Below are positions 33,012 to 43,286 of a stretch of 64,000 nucleotides of DNA, one piece after another. The stretch's first letter is position 1, and every line of letters begins with the position of its first letter. The translations under genes were made by a program, and so were the position numbers. The notes under the pieces are model-generated. The model was given only the letters and a program-made list of their open reading frames with translations. It did not search any database and was not told the origin of the DNA. The stretch lies in the NCBI GenBank assembly GCA_020740775.1, contig JAHEWK010000025.1, positions 372,001 through 436,000 of the forward strand, read 5' to 3'. This DNA is from Ilyonectria destructans (Eukaryota; Ascomycota; Sordariomycetes; Hypocreales; Nectriaceae).

Positions 33012-33245
33012 TGATCCCCAAACTTTCCCAATCTCTTCATGATCTACGGCCCAAACGGTCCATTCTCGAACCCTCCACTGGCAATCGAGACACAAGTCGA
33101 GATCATCTCCGATCTGATTGCCAAAGCAGAAAGGGATCCAGCACGTCTGGTCAGGGCGGTCGATACCACCGGCGAAGCCAACAGCATTAACGGCGGCGGA
33201 CACAGGAACGGCCAACAAGCGGTCGGCTGCCTGGCCATGGCATAA
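33012..33245 (+). pseudogene. Baeyer-Villiger monooxygenase C-terminal relic
   Basis: The plus frame reads FPNLFMIYGPNGPFSNPPLAIETQVEIISDLIAKAERD, the strongly conserved motif near the C-terminus of cyclohexanone-monooxygenase-like flavoproteins ('FPNLF...GP.sP..N.....E.qve.i...i'). A stop precedes it by a few codons and the frame runs out at 33245 in unrelated Gly/His-rich sequence. The FAD and NADPH binding domains are absent, so only a scrap remains. Confidence 0.6.
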
Positions 33246-33655
33246 TCGAAGCCAAAGTTGAAGCCGAAGAGGGTTGGGCGGGCTTGTGCGCCCAATTGAG
33301 CTCCAGGAGCTTGTTCCGCAGGATTTAAACCTCCTGGATCTTCGCTGCCAAGGTGCCAGGCAAGAAGGCGGTTCCAATGTTTTTTTCGGGGGGTTAGGCC
33401 CGTACAGAAAGCAGTGCAAGAGATCTAAAGCAATAATCTGAGGCGTTTCAAGAACTTCGATGCACAACTTGAGCACGTTGCTTTATGAGACAAGAGGGTG
33501 CAATGATGGGCTGTTGATTACTGTCGTTTCCAGGTCGTATATGTGTTTACTGATCAGGAGGGAAATCCTCGTAATAACCTATTTCGGAATCTTTGCTTGC
33601 GTGTCGTGACTCATGTGACACATAACCCTCAAACTCGCCTTTAGAAGGTACTTTG
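33246..33655. other. Intergenic, no gene seen
   Basis: Left flank of the Fot-type element; no coding sequence recognised. Confidence 0.4.
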
Positions 33656-33657
33656 TA

Positions 33658-35892
33658 AGGGATTTTCCGGTGATCCGCCGGATCCGGCGATCTGCCGGAT
33701 CACCGCCACTTCGTCCACTCGACATCAATCAGCAATAACTCAGCAACCATGGCGCCAATTGATGAGGCCCTTGATTTCCTGAAGTCGTTAGAGTCAGTTA
33801 ATTATGCCGAGACTGCGCGATGTTTCAATTGTGACGAGACTACCCTGCGGCGCCGGCATCAAGGCAAGCAACGGTCCAGACAGGATGCCGACAGGTTGTA
33901 TAAATCACGGCTTTCAAAACAACAAGAACGGGATCTCATTGCCTATATTCATAAGCTTTCGTCACGTAGCATTCTACCGACCCTACCTATGATAAAGAAC
34001 CATCGCTCAGGATATCGCAAAAACTGAGGTCGGAAAGAACTGGCCGTACAGCTTCGTTCAACGCAATCGTGATGAGCTCGGCTGCACCTGGTTCGATGGA
34101 TTAGACATTGCACGAAAGAGAGTTAATAATGCCTCTAGATATAAAGCTTACTTTGAGCTTATAAGTTGGTGTGCAATCGTCCGTTTCGCTGCTGACGACG
34201 GTAGATCCGCACGAAAATCGAGAAATACGACATCTTACCTTGCAACACATACATATAATGCCGATGAGAAAGGATTTCTCTTGGGATTAATCAATCGAAC
34301 GAAGAGAGTATTTGCCCTTAGTGTTAAAAAGCAAGGCAAATTGCTTGGCGCAGCACAAGATGGCAATCGATCTTGGATTACCTTTCTGGCGCGCGTCTGC
34401 CAAGACATGACGTCGCTACCTCCATTCCTCATCTACCAAGGTCAAGCCAGGGCAGGTCCAAGATTCCTGGCTTACGGAGTTTGACCCAGAGCATCAATCA
34501 GCCTTCTTTACAACGTCAGAGACGGGATGGACAAATCACGGGCTTGGAAAAGAGTGGCTCGTCGGTGTTTTCGACCGCTTTACTAAGGCGAAAGCTCGAA
34601 ACGGTCGTGATTATCGCCTTCTCATTACTGATGGGCACTCCAGCCATGTTAATATGGACTTTTTGGAGTGGTGTGACCAACACCGGATTATCGTTGCGGT
34701 GTTTCCCCCTCATTCCACGCACCGGTTGCAGCCCTTAGACGTATCGCTATTCAGCCCCCTCTCAACCGCCTACACAAGTCAGCTTATCCAGTGGACAGAA
34801 AAAACACAAGGGCTTATTGGTCTATCGAAACGCGAGTTCTGGACTTTATTTTGGAATGCATTTGTGGCTTCCTTCTCTCCGGAAAACATTGCGAGTAGTT
34901 GGAAACGGACTGCTCTCCTGCCTTTTGACCCAGAAGTCATCCTATCACAGATCACTGAGAAAGCAGAAGATGATTCAGATACAGGCGGGGACTCTGCAGA
35001 ATCGATAGCCCTTCAACAGCCTACTGCTCGAGATTTACGCCGACTTGTTGACAAGGTGTTTGACAAATCTTCCAGTAATGCTGACCGCAACAGCCGAAAG
35101 CTGAAGAGTACTCTCAAAAGCCTTCAAGCTGAGGTTGAACTGCTTCAATATAAGAACCAGGGACTGCGCGAAACTATCATTCATGAGAAGCAGCGCAGAA
35201 TGCGCAGTAAAGCTCTAAAAGACTATCTCTTTGATCGTACAGATCCTAATTCGGCCCAGGTACCGGTATTTAGTCCAGCAAAAGTCGCCCAAGCTCGCCT
35301 GAAGAAGGCTGCTATAGACACTCAAAAGAAAGAGGAAGCTTTACAGAAGGAAACGCAAAAGGCCCAACGACAGCAGCAGGCAGCAGAGCAAAAAGCTCTC
35401 ACTTTGGAGAAGAGGAGGCAACGAGAGACGGAAATGGAGAGAAAGCGGCAGAGGAAGGATTCCCGGCGGCAAGAGAAGGAGACTAATCGGCAGATCCGAC
35501 AAGAAATGAAACGTCACAGTCAGGAAATGGCACATCAAATACAGCATGAAAGACGGGTGGCTTTTGAAGCTCACGAGAAGAGTCCAGGCTTTCGAGACGA
35601 AACAATCCCGCACAGCTCGTCCGAAACGGCCGTCTTTAGCTGTTGAGAGTGATCGGGAGATGGTAGTTGCATTTCGGAGCTCAGGGCGGCCGCAGCGGAA
35701 TAGCAAGCGACCACGATGGCTTGATGATTATGAGATATATTGAGACGAATCTGACTAGTACGATTTTATTACTTTCTTAATTTTAGACTATTTGGAGCTG
35801 TGGTTGTGAAGTTATCCTTCATTGATGTCAGGAATGCAGGTGGGTGTAAGTCCGGCAGATCACCGGATCCGGCGGATCACCGGAAAATCCCT
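33658..35892 (+). mobile_element. Fot1/Pogo-type transposon, 2235 bp
   Basis: Inverted repeats begin AGGGATTTTCCGGTGATCCG at 33658 and are matched in reverse at the right end (ending 35892) over about 42 bp with one mismatch. TA is present on each side (33656-33657 and 35893-35894). The TIRs are themselves rich in the palindromic unit CCGGTGATC/GATCCGCCGG. One plus-strand transposase gene, damaged, lies inside. Confidence 0.9.
33749..35740 (+). pseudogene. Fot1/Pogo transposase with several frameshifts
   Basis: Starts MAPIDEALDFLKSLESVNYAETARCFNCDETTLRRRHQGKQ (pipsqueak-type HTH), continues RLSKQQERDLIAYIHKL, then switches frame near 34000 (IAQDIAKTEVGKNWPYSFVQRN), near 34190-34260 (KIEKYDILPCNTY / YNADEKGFLLG) and near 34450 (VQDSW...EHQSAFFTTSETGWTNHGLGKEWL), after which LLITDGHSSH and HSTHRLQPLDVSLFSPLS supply the second and third catalytic Asp. 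The C-terminus is a long Lys/Gln/Glu coiled coil, and the last residues (SGRPQRNSKRPRWLDDY) are again in another frame. The three Asp residues of the DDE core are all visible, but at least three single-base shifts mean no enzyme is made. The element could still move if a related transposase acts on its good TIRs. Confidence 0.85.
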
Positions 35893-36309
35893 TAAGCCTT
35901 CTTAACAGGGGTTTCTTTAAGAATAGAGCCTTTTTTTTTTTTTTAAAAAAAAGGAAAAAAAAGGGGACTTCAAACCAAGTAAAGAAATGGATCGTATTGA
36001 TAAAATGCTTTTTTCTTTAACCTTTGCAATCTCATGTTAAGAAATAAGACTTCAACGCCCTATAATAGTACCGCTGTAGCTGCTAAAGACTAGGGGAAGA
36101 CGCGCCAGAAGTGAGAGGGGCGGGCGCTATAGATTTAGGCGCCTAGGGCTTAGCACAGGGGCGATATTAGTGCGTCTTGGTGTATACCACGTCGGTTGCT
36201 GTGTACCTGGACCCTTTGTTTCTGGCTAGACCACACCAACAATAACACATTGCCATACAGAGCCACGGTCCTGCAAACCATGCAAAAATGCTTTATGATT
36301 TAAACCAGC
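35893..36309. other. Intergenic with T/A homopolymer pair
   Basis: Contains a run of 14 T directly followed by 8 A, GG and 8 A (35931-35962), which can fold back. No gene seen. Confidence 0.5.
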
Positions 36310-36752
36310 TCATGCGTTAATGTCAAGCACCTGCAGCCCTTCCAAGACAGGTCCTAGGCCTCCACCCAAAGCCAAATGAACAGGATCCGACTTTGCATAG
36401 TAGTCGCGATGTTCAGCGCTTTCAAACACGGTGACGATCATATGGGTGAAGCCGTTCTGTGAAATTTCAGTGCGTCAGTCCAGGCCAGGGTAAATGACAT
36501 TGGCCCGCTGCACCTACCTGCAATCCTTCGACAGAATTGTCCGCTCCAGCGGTGATAGACTTGATGTATGGTTCCTGGGTGTCAGGAAGGACACACTTGC
36601 CCTTAAGCGATTTCAGATCAGCAATCACCTGGTTGGTGTCAGTGATGGTGTCTCACATCCCGATGATGTAGAGAAAAATCAACTTGGCCAATCTTATCCT
36701 TATTGACATCGGGCTTGAACCGAAGTTGCACAACGTGGATAATTCCTCCCAT
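36310..36752 (-). CDS. Dabb (stress-responsive A/B barrel) domain protein
   Basis: A small three-exon gene on the minus strand: 36752-36684, 36628-36518, 36456-36310; introns 55 and 61 bp, all GT-AG, all phase 0; 108 aa, the standard size of the family. It reads MGGIIHVVQLRFKPDVNKDKIGQ, then LKGKCVLPDTQEPYIKSITAGADNSVEGLQ, then NGFTHMIVTVFESAEHRDYYAKSDPVHLAL. These are the beta-strand/helix pattern and the 'G.tH......f.s..drdyY...dp.H' signature of Dabb dimeric alpha/beta barrels. Members include olivetolic acid cyclase and stress-induced proteins; many in fungi have no known role. No lesions. It begins the better-preserved gene block. Confidence 0.85.
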
Positions 36753-36779
36753 TATGAACAAGACGCGGATAGTGTAAAG

Positions 36780-36987
36780 CTACCCCAGAGAGATGTCCTG
36801 GTAGAAACGCACTATGGCAGCGTAAGTAGTGGTATCAGCGGGCTCGAGCTCTTCCATCAAGCTCTTATACCAGCATTCTCTAGCTCTCGGATCTTGCTTC
36901 AGAGCTGGGCTTCCGGCCAGCTGCATTAGTCAGTGGCAGCGCTTGGTGCCAACCGAGTGGCTCCCCAGACCTTCGGGCCGACTCACT
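36780..36987 (-). pseudogene. 3' end of an unrecognised gene, cut at the poly-C tract
   Basis: The minus-strand exon 36920-36780 reads AGSPALKQDPRARECW, then LMEELEPADTTTYAAIVRFYQD before a TAG, and looks coding. It is preceded by a good splice acceptor (ACTGACTAATGCAG) and, 66 bp upstream, a GTGAGT donor at 36986, so a further exon seems to run toward the C35 tract at 37060 and vanish there. I do not recognise the family. It ends 28 bp upstream of the Dabb start codon on the same strand, so it is not part of that gene's coding frame. Confidence 0.4.
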
Positions 36988-37059
36988 GGATTGATTGGCG
37001 GCTGCATCCGAACGCAATGCGGATATCGGGCGCGGTAGAGTAGAAACCCGCCACCCTCG

Positions 37060-37096
<37 letters not shown>

Positions 37097-37100
37097 GGGG
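37060..37100. repeat. C35-G6 homopolymer tract
   Basis: 35 consecutive C followed by 6 G. On the minus strand it is a G-run able to form stacked G-quadruplexes. Such length is rare in ascomycete DNA and can also mark an assembly artefact. The coding-like sequence to its left has no continuation to its right. Confidence 0.9.
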
Positions 37101-37399
37101 CCGGACGATGGATCACGGTATGGCCCATCCCTTGTTCTCAATGGGTCGATTAGAAAGATATAGGCTCCTCGTCGCATTTGTCAGCGTGGGCCCGGGTTCG
37201 GCGCCCCCGAGGTGGAAGAGGGAGGTGTACGGTAATCGCCAGCAACGTTATCATGTCCCGTCATATCTCAATCTCCATCACATCTGTTGGTTGGTAGCTG
37301 TATAAATGAGTGCCTGGTGCATCCGCCATCGGGCATATCGGCCAACCCCGATCGTACATCTTCCAGCAGCTTGACCATCCTGCTTTCTTCACATCAGAC

Positions 37400-38428
37400 A
37401 TGGCGACCAAAGGCTCCGTTTTCCTCATTGGCCCCGGCTTCATCGGGCTCCAGATCCTGGGAGAGCTGCTGGCCGAAGGGTACCGGGTAACCACATTAGT
37501 ACGGAGAGAGGAGGCCAAGGCGAGCCTTGAGAAACTCGGATCCAAGACCATCCTCGGGTCGCTAGACAACAGCGACGTTATCCGCACAGCTGCTGCTGCT
37601 GCCGACATTGTGGTCCACACCGCCACGGCCGATCATCTACCATCCGCTGCCTCGGTCCTAGATGGTATCGCAGAGCGCGCTGATGCTGGGAAGAGCACCA
37701 TCTACATCCACACTAGCGGCTGCAGTGCGATCACCGACGGATCGAATGGCGACCACGCAAGCGACACGGTATATCAAGACGACAAGCCTGAAACGATTGA
37801 CAGCATCGCCGACGACGCCCCGCATCGCATTATCGACCATGCTATTCTGAAGCCTCATGGCGAACTCGGCGCCAAAGCAAAGATATCCATTATACTCCCG
37901 CCCATTATCTACGGGCTGGGTCAGGATAGCCGCCTCTCCATCCAGATCCCGACAATGACTCGGTTCGCCATCAAGCATGGCTACGCCGGTTATATTGGAG
38001 GCGGGAAGGCAGTCTGGGGTCATATCCACGTCAGAGATCTAGCACGACGATACCTGGCCATACTGCACTATATGGAGTCAACCTCTGGAGACGAGGTCCT
38101 TGAAAACCCGTATTTCTTTATTGAAAACGGAGAGGAATGCTCGTGGGAGAAGTGCGCCCAGGAGATTGGCAAGGCGCTTAAAGAGGCAGGTAAAATCCAG
38201 GATCCAACCCCTCGACAGATCCCAACCGACCTCTACAATGACCTCTTTGGGGAGTGGAGTCTGGCCGTCATTGGTCAGAACGCCAGGAATCGTGCTAACA
38301 GATTGCGCGCTCTTGGTTGGAAACCGCAAGAGAAGTCAGCCTTTGATTCCTTGCTGACGGACGAACTGCCCATCATACTGGCTGAAAAGTCTGAATTCCA
38401 GGGCTACAGCACCCCAGTGGCTTCCTAG
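37400..38428 (+). CDS. NAD(P)-binding epimerase/reductase (atypical/extended SDR)
   Basis: A single exon, 342 aa from the ATG at 37400. An earlier in-frame non-ATG start is ignored because MATKGSVFLIGPGFIG places the Rossmann motif G-P-G-F-I-G at residues 11-16, where it belongs. Then come LLAEGYRVTTLVRREEAK, ADIVVHTATADH, YIHTSGCSAI, KISIILPPIIYGLGQ, GHIHVRDLARRYLAIL and a C-terminal substrate domain (GWKPQEKSAFDSLL). These are typical of nucleoside-diphosphate-sugar epimerase-like proteins of fungi, many of which are reductases or regulators acting on small metabolites. The usual YxxxK pair is not evident (DHAILKPHGELGAK instead), so catalysis is uncertain. Cytosolic, no signal peptide. Confidence 0.88.
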   Translation: MATKGSVFLIGPGFIGLQILGELLAEGYRVTTLVRREEAKASLEKLGSKTILGSLDNSDVIRTAAAAADIVVHTATADHLPSAASVLDGIAERADAGKSTIYIHTSGCSAITDGSNGDHASDTVYQDDKPETIDSIADDAPHRIIDHAILKPHGELGAKAKISIILPPIIYGLGQDSRLSIQIPTMTRFAIKHGYAGYIGGGKAVWGHIHVRDLARRYLAILHYMESTSGDEVLENPYFFIENGEECSWEKCAQEIGKALKEAGKIQDPTPRQIPTDLYNDLFGEWSLAVIGQNARNRANRLRALGWKPQEKSAFDSLLTDELPIILAEKSEFQGYSTPVAS

Positions 38429-38875
38429 TCTCTCGTACACTGATAGCAATCAAGACGCGTTGTACCTGGCATACTCTTTTGATCGTTGACATGTTATCGC
38501 CCTGACCTCCTATTGTCGCCTTCAATCCGCGTATCTGGGCTGCCCATCTACACATGCATTATCTTCCTCTCCCTGTGCTCTAGCCTAAATAAGAAATTAG
38601 CTACGTGTTAAGATCAATCTCTTATACTAGGTACGAGCTTCAATCTTAGCTCTAAGGGTCTTTAGAAGGGCCTGTGACGCAGGGCCCCGTCACATCGCAA
38701 GCTAAAGCCGTTAGAAGCAACAACGCCAGGCTAGGCAACCAGAGCGTAGGTCCTCAGAGGGGCTCTCAGACGGGTCTTCGAAAGGGTCGTTAGAGGGGTC
38801 TAGGTTGCCTACGTTGCGAGCTTTAATAGCCTGGCGTCGCGGTTTTTAGCGGGCTTACGGTACGTAGGGGCTTTA
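38429..38875. other. Intergenic, GC-richer spacer with short inverted similarity
   Basis: 38690-38840 contains ACGCCAGGCTA and AGGCAACC words on both strands (e.g. 38724-38742 against 38803-38838), a possible decayed foldback element. No gene seen. Confidence 0.35.
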
Positions 38876-39613
38876 AATTGCGTTGCGGAAGGGCCTATGT
38901 TGCGCTGTGTACGGGCTTGAGTGGCCTGCCGAAGGCCAAATCAAGTCAAAAGCAAGCTCGAGGGCATCTGCGTGGCCGACAACCTCCATCACGACATCTG
39001 CGCCACGGCCAGACGAAGCATCCTTGATTTTCTGAACAAGATCTTCCGAGAGGTGCATGGACATAGCGCCTTGTTTTCTAGCCTCTCTGAGACGTTCTGA
39101 AACAAAGTCTACGGCAAATATCCTGGCTTTGCCGCCCGTGAGGTAGATGGCCGAGGCTATGGCGCAAATACCTACAGGCCCACAACCGAGTACCACCGCC
39201 ACAGTGTCTTCCTGTGTCTGGGGAAGATCCTTCAGATAGCGGCTTGCGGCGAAGTAGCCTGTGGGGAACACATCCGTCATCAGGACGAGCATGTCTTCTG
39301 GGATCTAGGCTGGGGCTCTCGTCAACGATGATGCGGCATGCGGGACGCGGATGGACTCGGCTTGTCCTCCATCAACAGGCAAGGTGGGCGTGATAAAGCC
39401 AAAGAGGACGCCATTGGAGCACCGGCTGGATTGCCCTTGGTTGTAGTAGAAGCAGTCACCGTAGGCAATAGAAAGGGAACCACAACATCTAGCCGCTTGC
39501 AGGCCCTCGGAACTGCGCCGGCTCTTGCGGGGGATATTCTGGAGAAACGCTGGTAGCAGTGTACTCGCTCCGCGCCAAGGATTGAAAGAAGTCCGACTCT
39601 CATTTGCGTTCAC
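38876..39613 (-). pseudogene. Formaldehyde-dehydrogenase-like zinc ADH, truncated relic
   Basis: The minus frame gives IAYGDCFYYNQGQSSRC, FGFITPTLPVDGGQAESIRVPHAASSL, then a stop and IPEDMLVLMTDVFPTGYFAASRYLKD...VVLGCGPVGICAIASAIYL...IFAVDFVSERLREARKQGAMSMHL...GRGADVVMEVVGHADALELAFDL. These match the Zn-ADH group close to glutathione-independent formaldehyde dehydrogenase (DGGQAEYVRVP and GCGPVG motifs). The catalytic N-terminal GH-E region is absent, a stop separates the two blocks, and the C-terminal ~90 residues are missing. Only a decayed middle portion remains. Confidence 0.7.
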
Positions 39614-39788
39614 TCGGTGACTTGGATGAGTTCAGTGCTACTGTACAGACGAGTCGCCCAGCCCACGATATGACACAGCCGGTATGGGACTCTGCAAGGC
39701 TTCCGAGCTTAGGATACACACTACGGACCGATGAAGATCAAATTGAGGGAACAACGATTTATCTTAGTGACAGTGTATTGCAATTAAC

Positions 39789-41311
39789 TTATAAATCATA
39801 TGTGATGTTCTTGGTGCGGGCCCATTCCTCCATGCCTGCGTTGAACCTCCCGAAGCCGCTAGACTTGGCACCTCCATGCGGCAAGGCTGATTCATCATGA
39901 ACAGTCATGCGGTTAATATGCACCGCTCCTGTTTCTATCTTCTTAGCAAGCTTCAAGGCTCTTCGCAGATCTCGAGAGAAGATGGCTGAGGAGAGGCCGT
40001 ATTCGGTGTCGTTCGCAATGGCGAGAGCGTCCTCCTCTGTCTCGAACTCAATAATTGAGACTGTTGGGCCAAAAGACTCGGTCATGTAGATTTCCATGTC
40101 GGGCTTGACGTTGCTAATGATGATGGGCCGTAGCCGTGTGTTGGTCGACTCGGTGGCATCCACGTCACCACACACCAGCGTTGCGCCCTGGGCCAAGGCG
40201 CCCCGGACCAAACGCTGATTCTTAGCCACCGCTCGGTCTGCGATTAGGACAGGGCTGTCGCTCTGCGAAGAGAAAAGTTTGGCCACCCAGTCCCTTAGCT
40301 TCTCTTCCAACTCTGGGCGGATCGACTTATGGACTAGGATACGTTCGGTGCTCATACAGATCTGCCCCGCATACATGAAAGCTCCCAGAGCACATTGCTT
40401 AGCTGCGACGTCAAGGTCAGCATCTTCGCACACGATAGCCGGTGCTTTACCACCCAGTTCGAGGAGAAGGGGTTTCAGGTTTGCACCGGCTAATTCGGCG
40501 ATAATGCGACCCACGGCTGTGCTGCCAGTGAAGTTGATCTTCTTGATGATTGGGTTGCTGACCAAGGTCTTGGCAATTTCTGGGGCATTCTGCATGTTGC
40601 AGGTGATGAAATTGAGGACGCCATTCGGGAGCCCTGCTTCTTGGAGCACCGAAGCAACAGCCCAGAGCGAGCGAGGGCTCAGCTCCGAGCCTTTAAAGAC
40701 GACAGTGTTACCCGCAGCAATCGCCCACACGACAGCTCTGAAGCCTAGCGCATAGGGGGCATTCCTATTCAATAAGTGTCAGCTGTGCTGTTGCCAGGAG
40801 CAATGTCGGCGGCCAGGTTGACTCACCAGGGGGCCATGGCCAGAACAACGCCGTAGGGCTCCTTCACAACGAGCGCACCCGTGGTCGGGTCGCTTGGACT
40901 AGGTATCTTCCCCTCGATTGTAGCAATCCTACTTGCGCAGTCAAGGAGACACTCCTTGGCGAGGTATACGTTGAACTGGGCCCACCCCTCGTCGCTACCG
41001 GTCTCGTGCATCATGTACTCCTGCAATTCAGACGAACGTTTCTCGACAATGTTGGCGGCGGCGAGGAAGATGTTTCGACGATGTGCAGGTGTCGTCTGGC
41101 TCCATGATTCAAAAGCCTTTTCTCCAGCATGGGCAGCCGCTTGCGCGTGAGACACATCGGAATTCGAGCTCCTGTGTATGACGGACCCCGTACTTGGGTT
41201 GATGACGTTGAACGTGTCGTCGGAGAAGACTTCATTGCCGTCGATGACGAGAGGCACATCACCCCTATGGACGGTAGCCCCACCCATGTTGCCTGCGAGA
41301 AGACTAGGCAT
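39789..41311 (-). CDS. Aldehyde dehydrogenase (vanillin/salicylaldehyde-type)
   Basis: Two exons, 41311-40827 and 40764-39789, with a 62-bp intron (phase 2, within the Trp of MAPWNAPYALG); 486 aa. The ALDH hallmarks are MAPWNAP, AAGNTVVFKGSELSP, NFTGSTAVGRIIAELAGANLKPLLLELGGKAPAIV (the catalytic Glu is in LELGGK) and GQICMSTERILVH (catalytic Cys), then GAVHINRMTVHDESALPHGGAKSSGFGRF. This architecture is closest to vanillin/salicylaldehyde dehydrogenases, which oxidise aromatic aldehydes to acids with NAD+. Start MPSLLAGNMGG at 41311 is preferred over an in-frame TTG further up, which follows a splice-like CTTGCAG. Intact, cytosolic. Lies near cupin, esterase and oxidoreductase genes of the same block. 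Confidence 0.92.
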
Positions 41312-42228
41312 GGTAAGGTAGTGTCGAGGCTGAACGAGTTTTTCGTCCTTGGTCTGCAAGAGGGACAACGTTCACCGTAAACGATAGAAAGAATGCCCTT
41401 GATGGCGACTTGGTAGGTGGTGTGTCGTGTTCCTGAATGGGAATATCGGCGGAGTAAGAAAGCGAATTGTTATAAGGTGACTGGGTGCACAATCGTTGCC
41501 TATTGCCATGTTCTGGTCGGAACCCGGGTGGGTGTGTTCGGGTGAGGGCCCAGCTAGCCTCCTGACAAATGCTTACTAAATTTACGTAGTAGATCGGAAC
41601 GGAGTGCGGTTGGGGCATCGGCAGTGTCTTAGAGAGGGGAAGGAAGTATAGGACGAGTCTAGAGCATGGGTTCACGGCGGCCAATTAAAATAAGGTCCGA
41701 TCGGAGCTTAATCAGTCCTCAAAAAAAGCACTCCCGACGGGACATGATGGCGTAACGCTCTGGTGCCGGGTCTGTTCCTTGTGCTGCTTTCTCGGGTGTG
41801 TGCCCCGTCGCGAGACCACGAGAAGGCAGTTGGGGGACTTGTTGACGCGACGGCGGCTGCATGGGAGTCCAATATCGGTCGCGTCGCAACGATAAAATAA
41901 ATGTTGGCTGGCAGGGAAAGAAAGATGGATGGATGGCAAAAGGGCATCTCACGTACAGGGAGAGGAGCCCTGTTTGGCGGCCTCGGACGCTGGGTATATT
42001 TGTAAGGGGATTCGCAGTGTGAACAAGTGGTTTGGGTAAGGTGGGAGGCTAATCTAACCCGCACTTCCAAGGCCTGGGGAACACATCCATCATCATCATC
42101 CGTGTCACTGATTTCTAATGGCACGTTGAGTTGGACCCATTCCATCAGTAGGTAACTAAGAATTCTTCCCCTGCCGCTGCCACTGCTGCTGTCAATCGAG
42201 CCTAATTGGACGGCGCACATCTCATTCT
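41312..42228. other. Intergenic; upstream of ALDH, downstream of cupin gene
   Basis: A 211-codon ORF (41708-42343, minus) overlaps the 3' end of the cupin gene but has a low-complexity composition and no domain; not called a gene. Confidence 0.45.
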
Positions 42229-42885
42229 TCACGTCTCGACGGCCATCAGTTTCTGCGCTCCCCTCCCCCACACAAACCACGCATCCTTCTTCAGCTGCTC
42301 GAGTGTAAATGCCGGAATCTTGATCCCTTGAAGATCGTCGCATCTCACATAAACATCGTCATCCTTCAGCACCTCCGTCTGCGCCGTTGGGTAGAAGCCC
42401 GTGGGCTCCTCATACTCGTAGACCGCGGTGAACTTGCCCTCGGACACAATTCTTTCGTCCTTTGACACCCCTAGCTCCAAGAGGTCGAGTCCCGGAGGGC
42501 AGGCCGTCCAAGTGTGAGGCACGCCAGCGCCAATAAGAACCATGGTGTTGGGTGGAATCACGTAGATCTCGCCGCTGAGCTCGGCGAGAGCAACGCCATT
42601 CAGGACGAGAATCTTCTCCACGATGTACCGACTGCCGTCTCCGGACGCTCTTGGGGCCATGTGGACATGGCGAGGCATCCTGAGATTGACATCGAAGGAG
42701 AAGATGCCGTGTGGCCCGCGGAACGCCGGGGTTGTGGGATCAGTTCCGTGACCTGGGCTAAAGACCTGTAGCTGGCCTGGGATGTTCAGCTCTGGAGGAT
42801 AGGCGTCCTTCACCAACACACCCTCGCCGTGTATAATTTTGCTGCCATTGGACAGCGTGAAACCGTAGTCAGACGAGGACGCCAT
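42229..42885 (-). CDS. Cupin-domain protein
   Basis: A single exon from the ATG at 42885, 218 aa (an upstream TTG in frame is ignored). A single cupin barrel is visible: GIFSFDVNLRMPRHVHMAPR with the metal-binding His pair, then EKILVLNGVALAELSGEIYVIPPNTMVLIGAGVPHTW with the second-motif His. The flanks (GEGVLVKDAYPPELNIPGQLQVFSPGHGTD and GLDLLELGVSKDERIVSEGKFTAVYEYEEPTGFYPT) are conserved in fungal relatives of unknown role. Probably a small metal-dependent enzyme or isomerase/dioxygenase-like protein acting on a cluster intermediate. No lesions. Confidence 0.85.
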   Translation of the reverse strand: MASSSDYGFTLSNGSKIIHGEGVLVKDAYPPELNIPGQLQVFSPGHGTDPTTPAFRGPHGIFSFDVNLRMPRHVHMAPRASGDGSRYIVEKILVLNGVALAELSGEIYVIPPNTMVLIGAGVPHTWTACPPGLDLLELGVSKDERIVSEGKFTAVYEYEEPTGFYPTAQTEVLKDDDVYVRCDDLQGIKIPAFTLEQLKKDAWFVWGRGAQKLMAVET

Positions 42886-43286
42886 TGTGTTAAGACGCAA
42901 TTCTCGCGTCGGAAGGGTTTTTGTAACTGAGGTGTAGTAAGTGCTATACTGTCGGCGTGTGGGAACAAGTTCAAAAAATAATTGCGCTGGCGTCGTGCGC
43001 TTGAGAGGATTGTGTGCCCCCTGAGGAGTAGGGGGTCAGAAGAAACCACACTGCAGTTATGCAAAAAAACGAAGGACCCCGCTATCATATTATACCTAGG
43101 ACACGGGTAGCTGAATGACGACCGACTCTAGCTGCACAATCTACGATGCTGCAGTGCATATATCCGTAAACAAACCGCAAGAGCACTCCGTCCCTCGGCC
43201 ACTCGAATCATTCCCGGGTACCTACTTTTGGTGTGACCCGGCTCGGCTAAGTACATAGTAAAATGGTGTGCTGGTGCTCGGGTTCG
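42886..43286. other. Intergenic, no gene seen
   Basis: Upstream of the cupin gene, downstream of the hydrolase gene. Nothing recognisable. Confidence 0.4.

Noticed and set aside
41708..42343. 211-codon minus-strand ORF between ALDH and cupin genes
   Set aside because: No domain, low-complexity composition, and its start overlaps the well-supported cupin gene in another frame.
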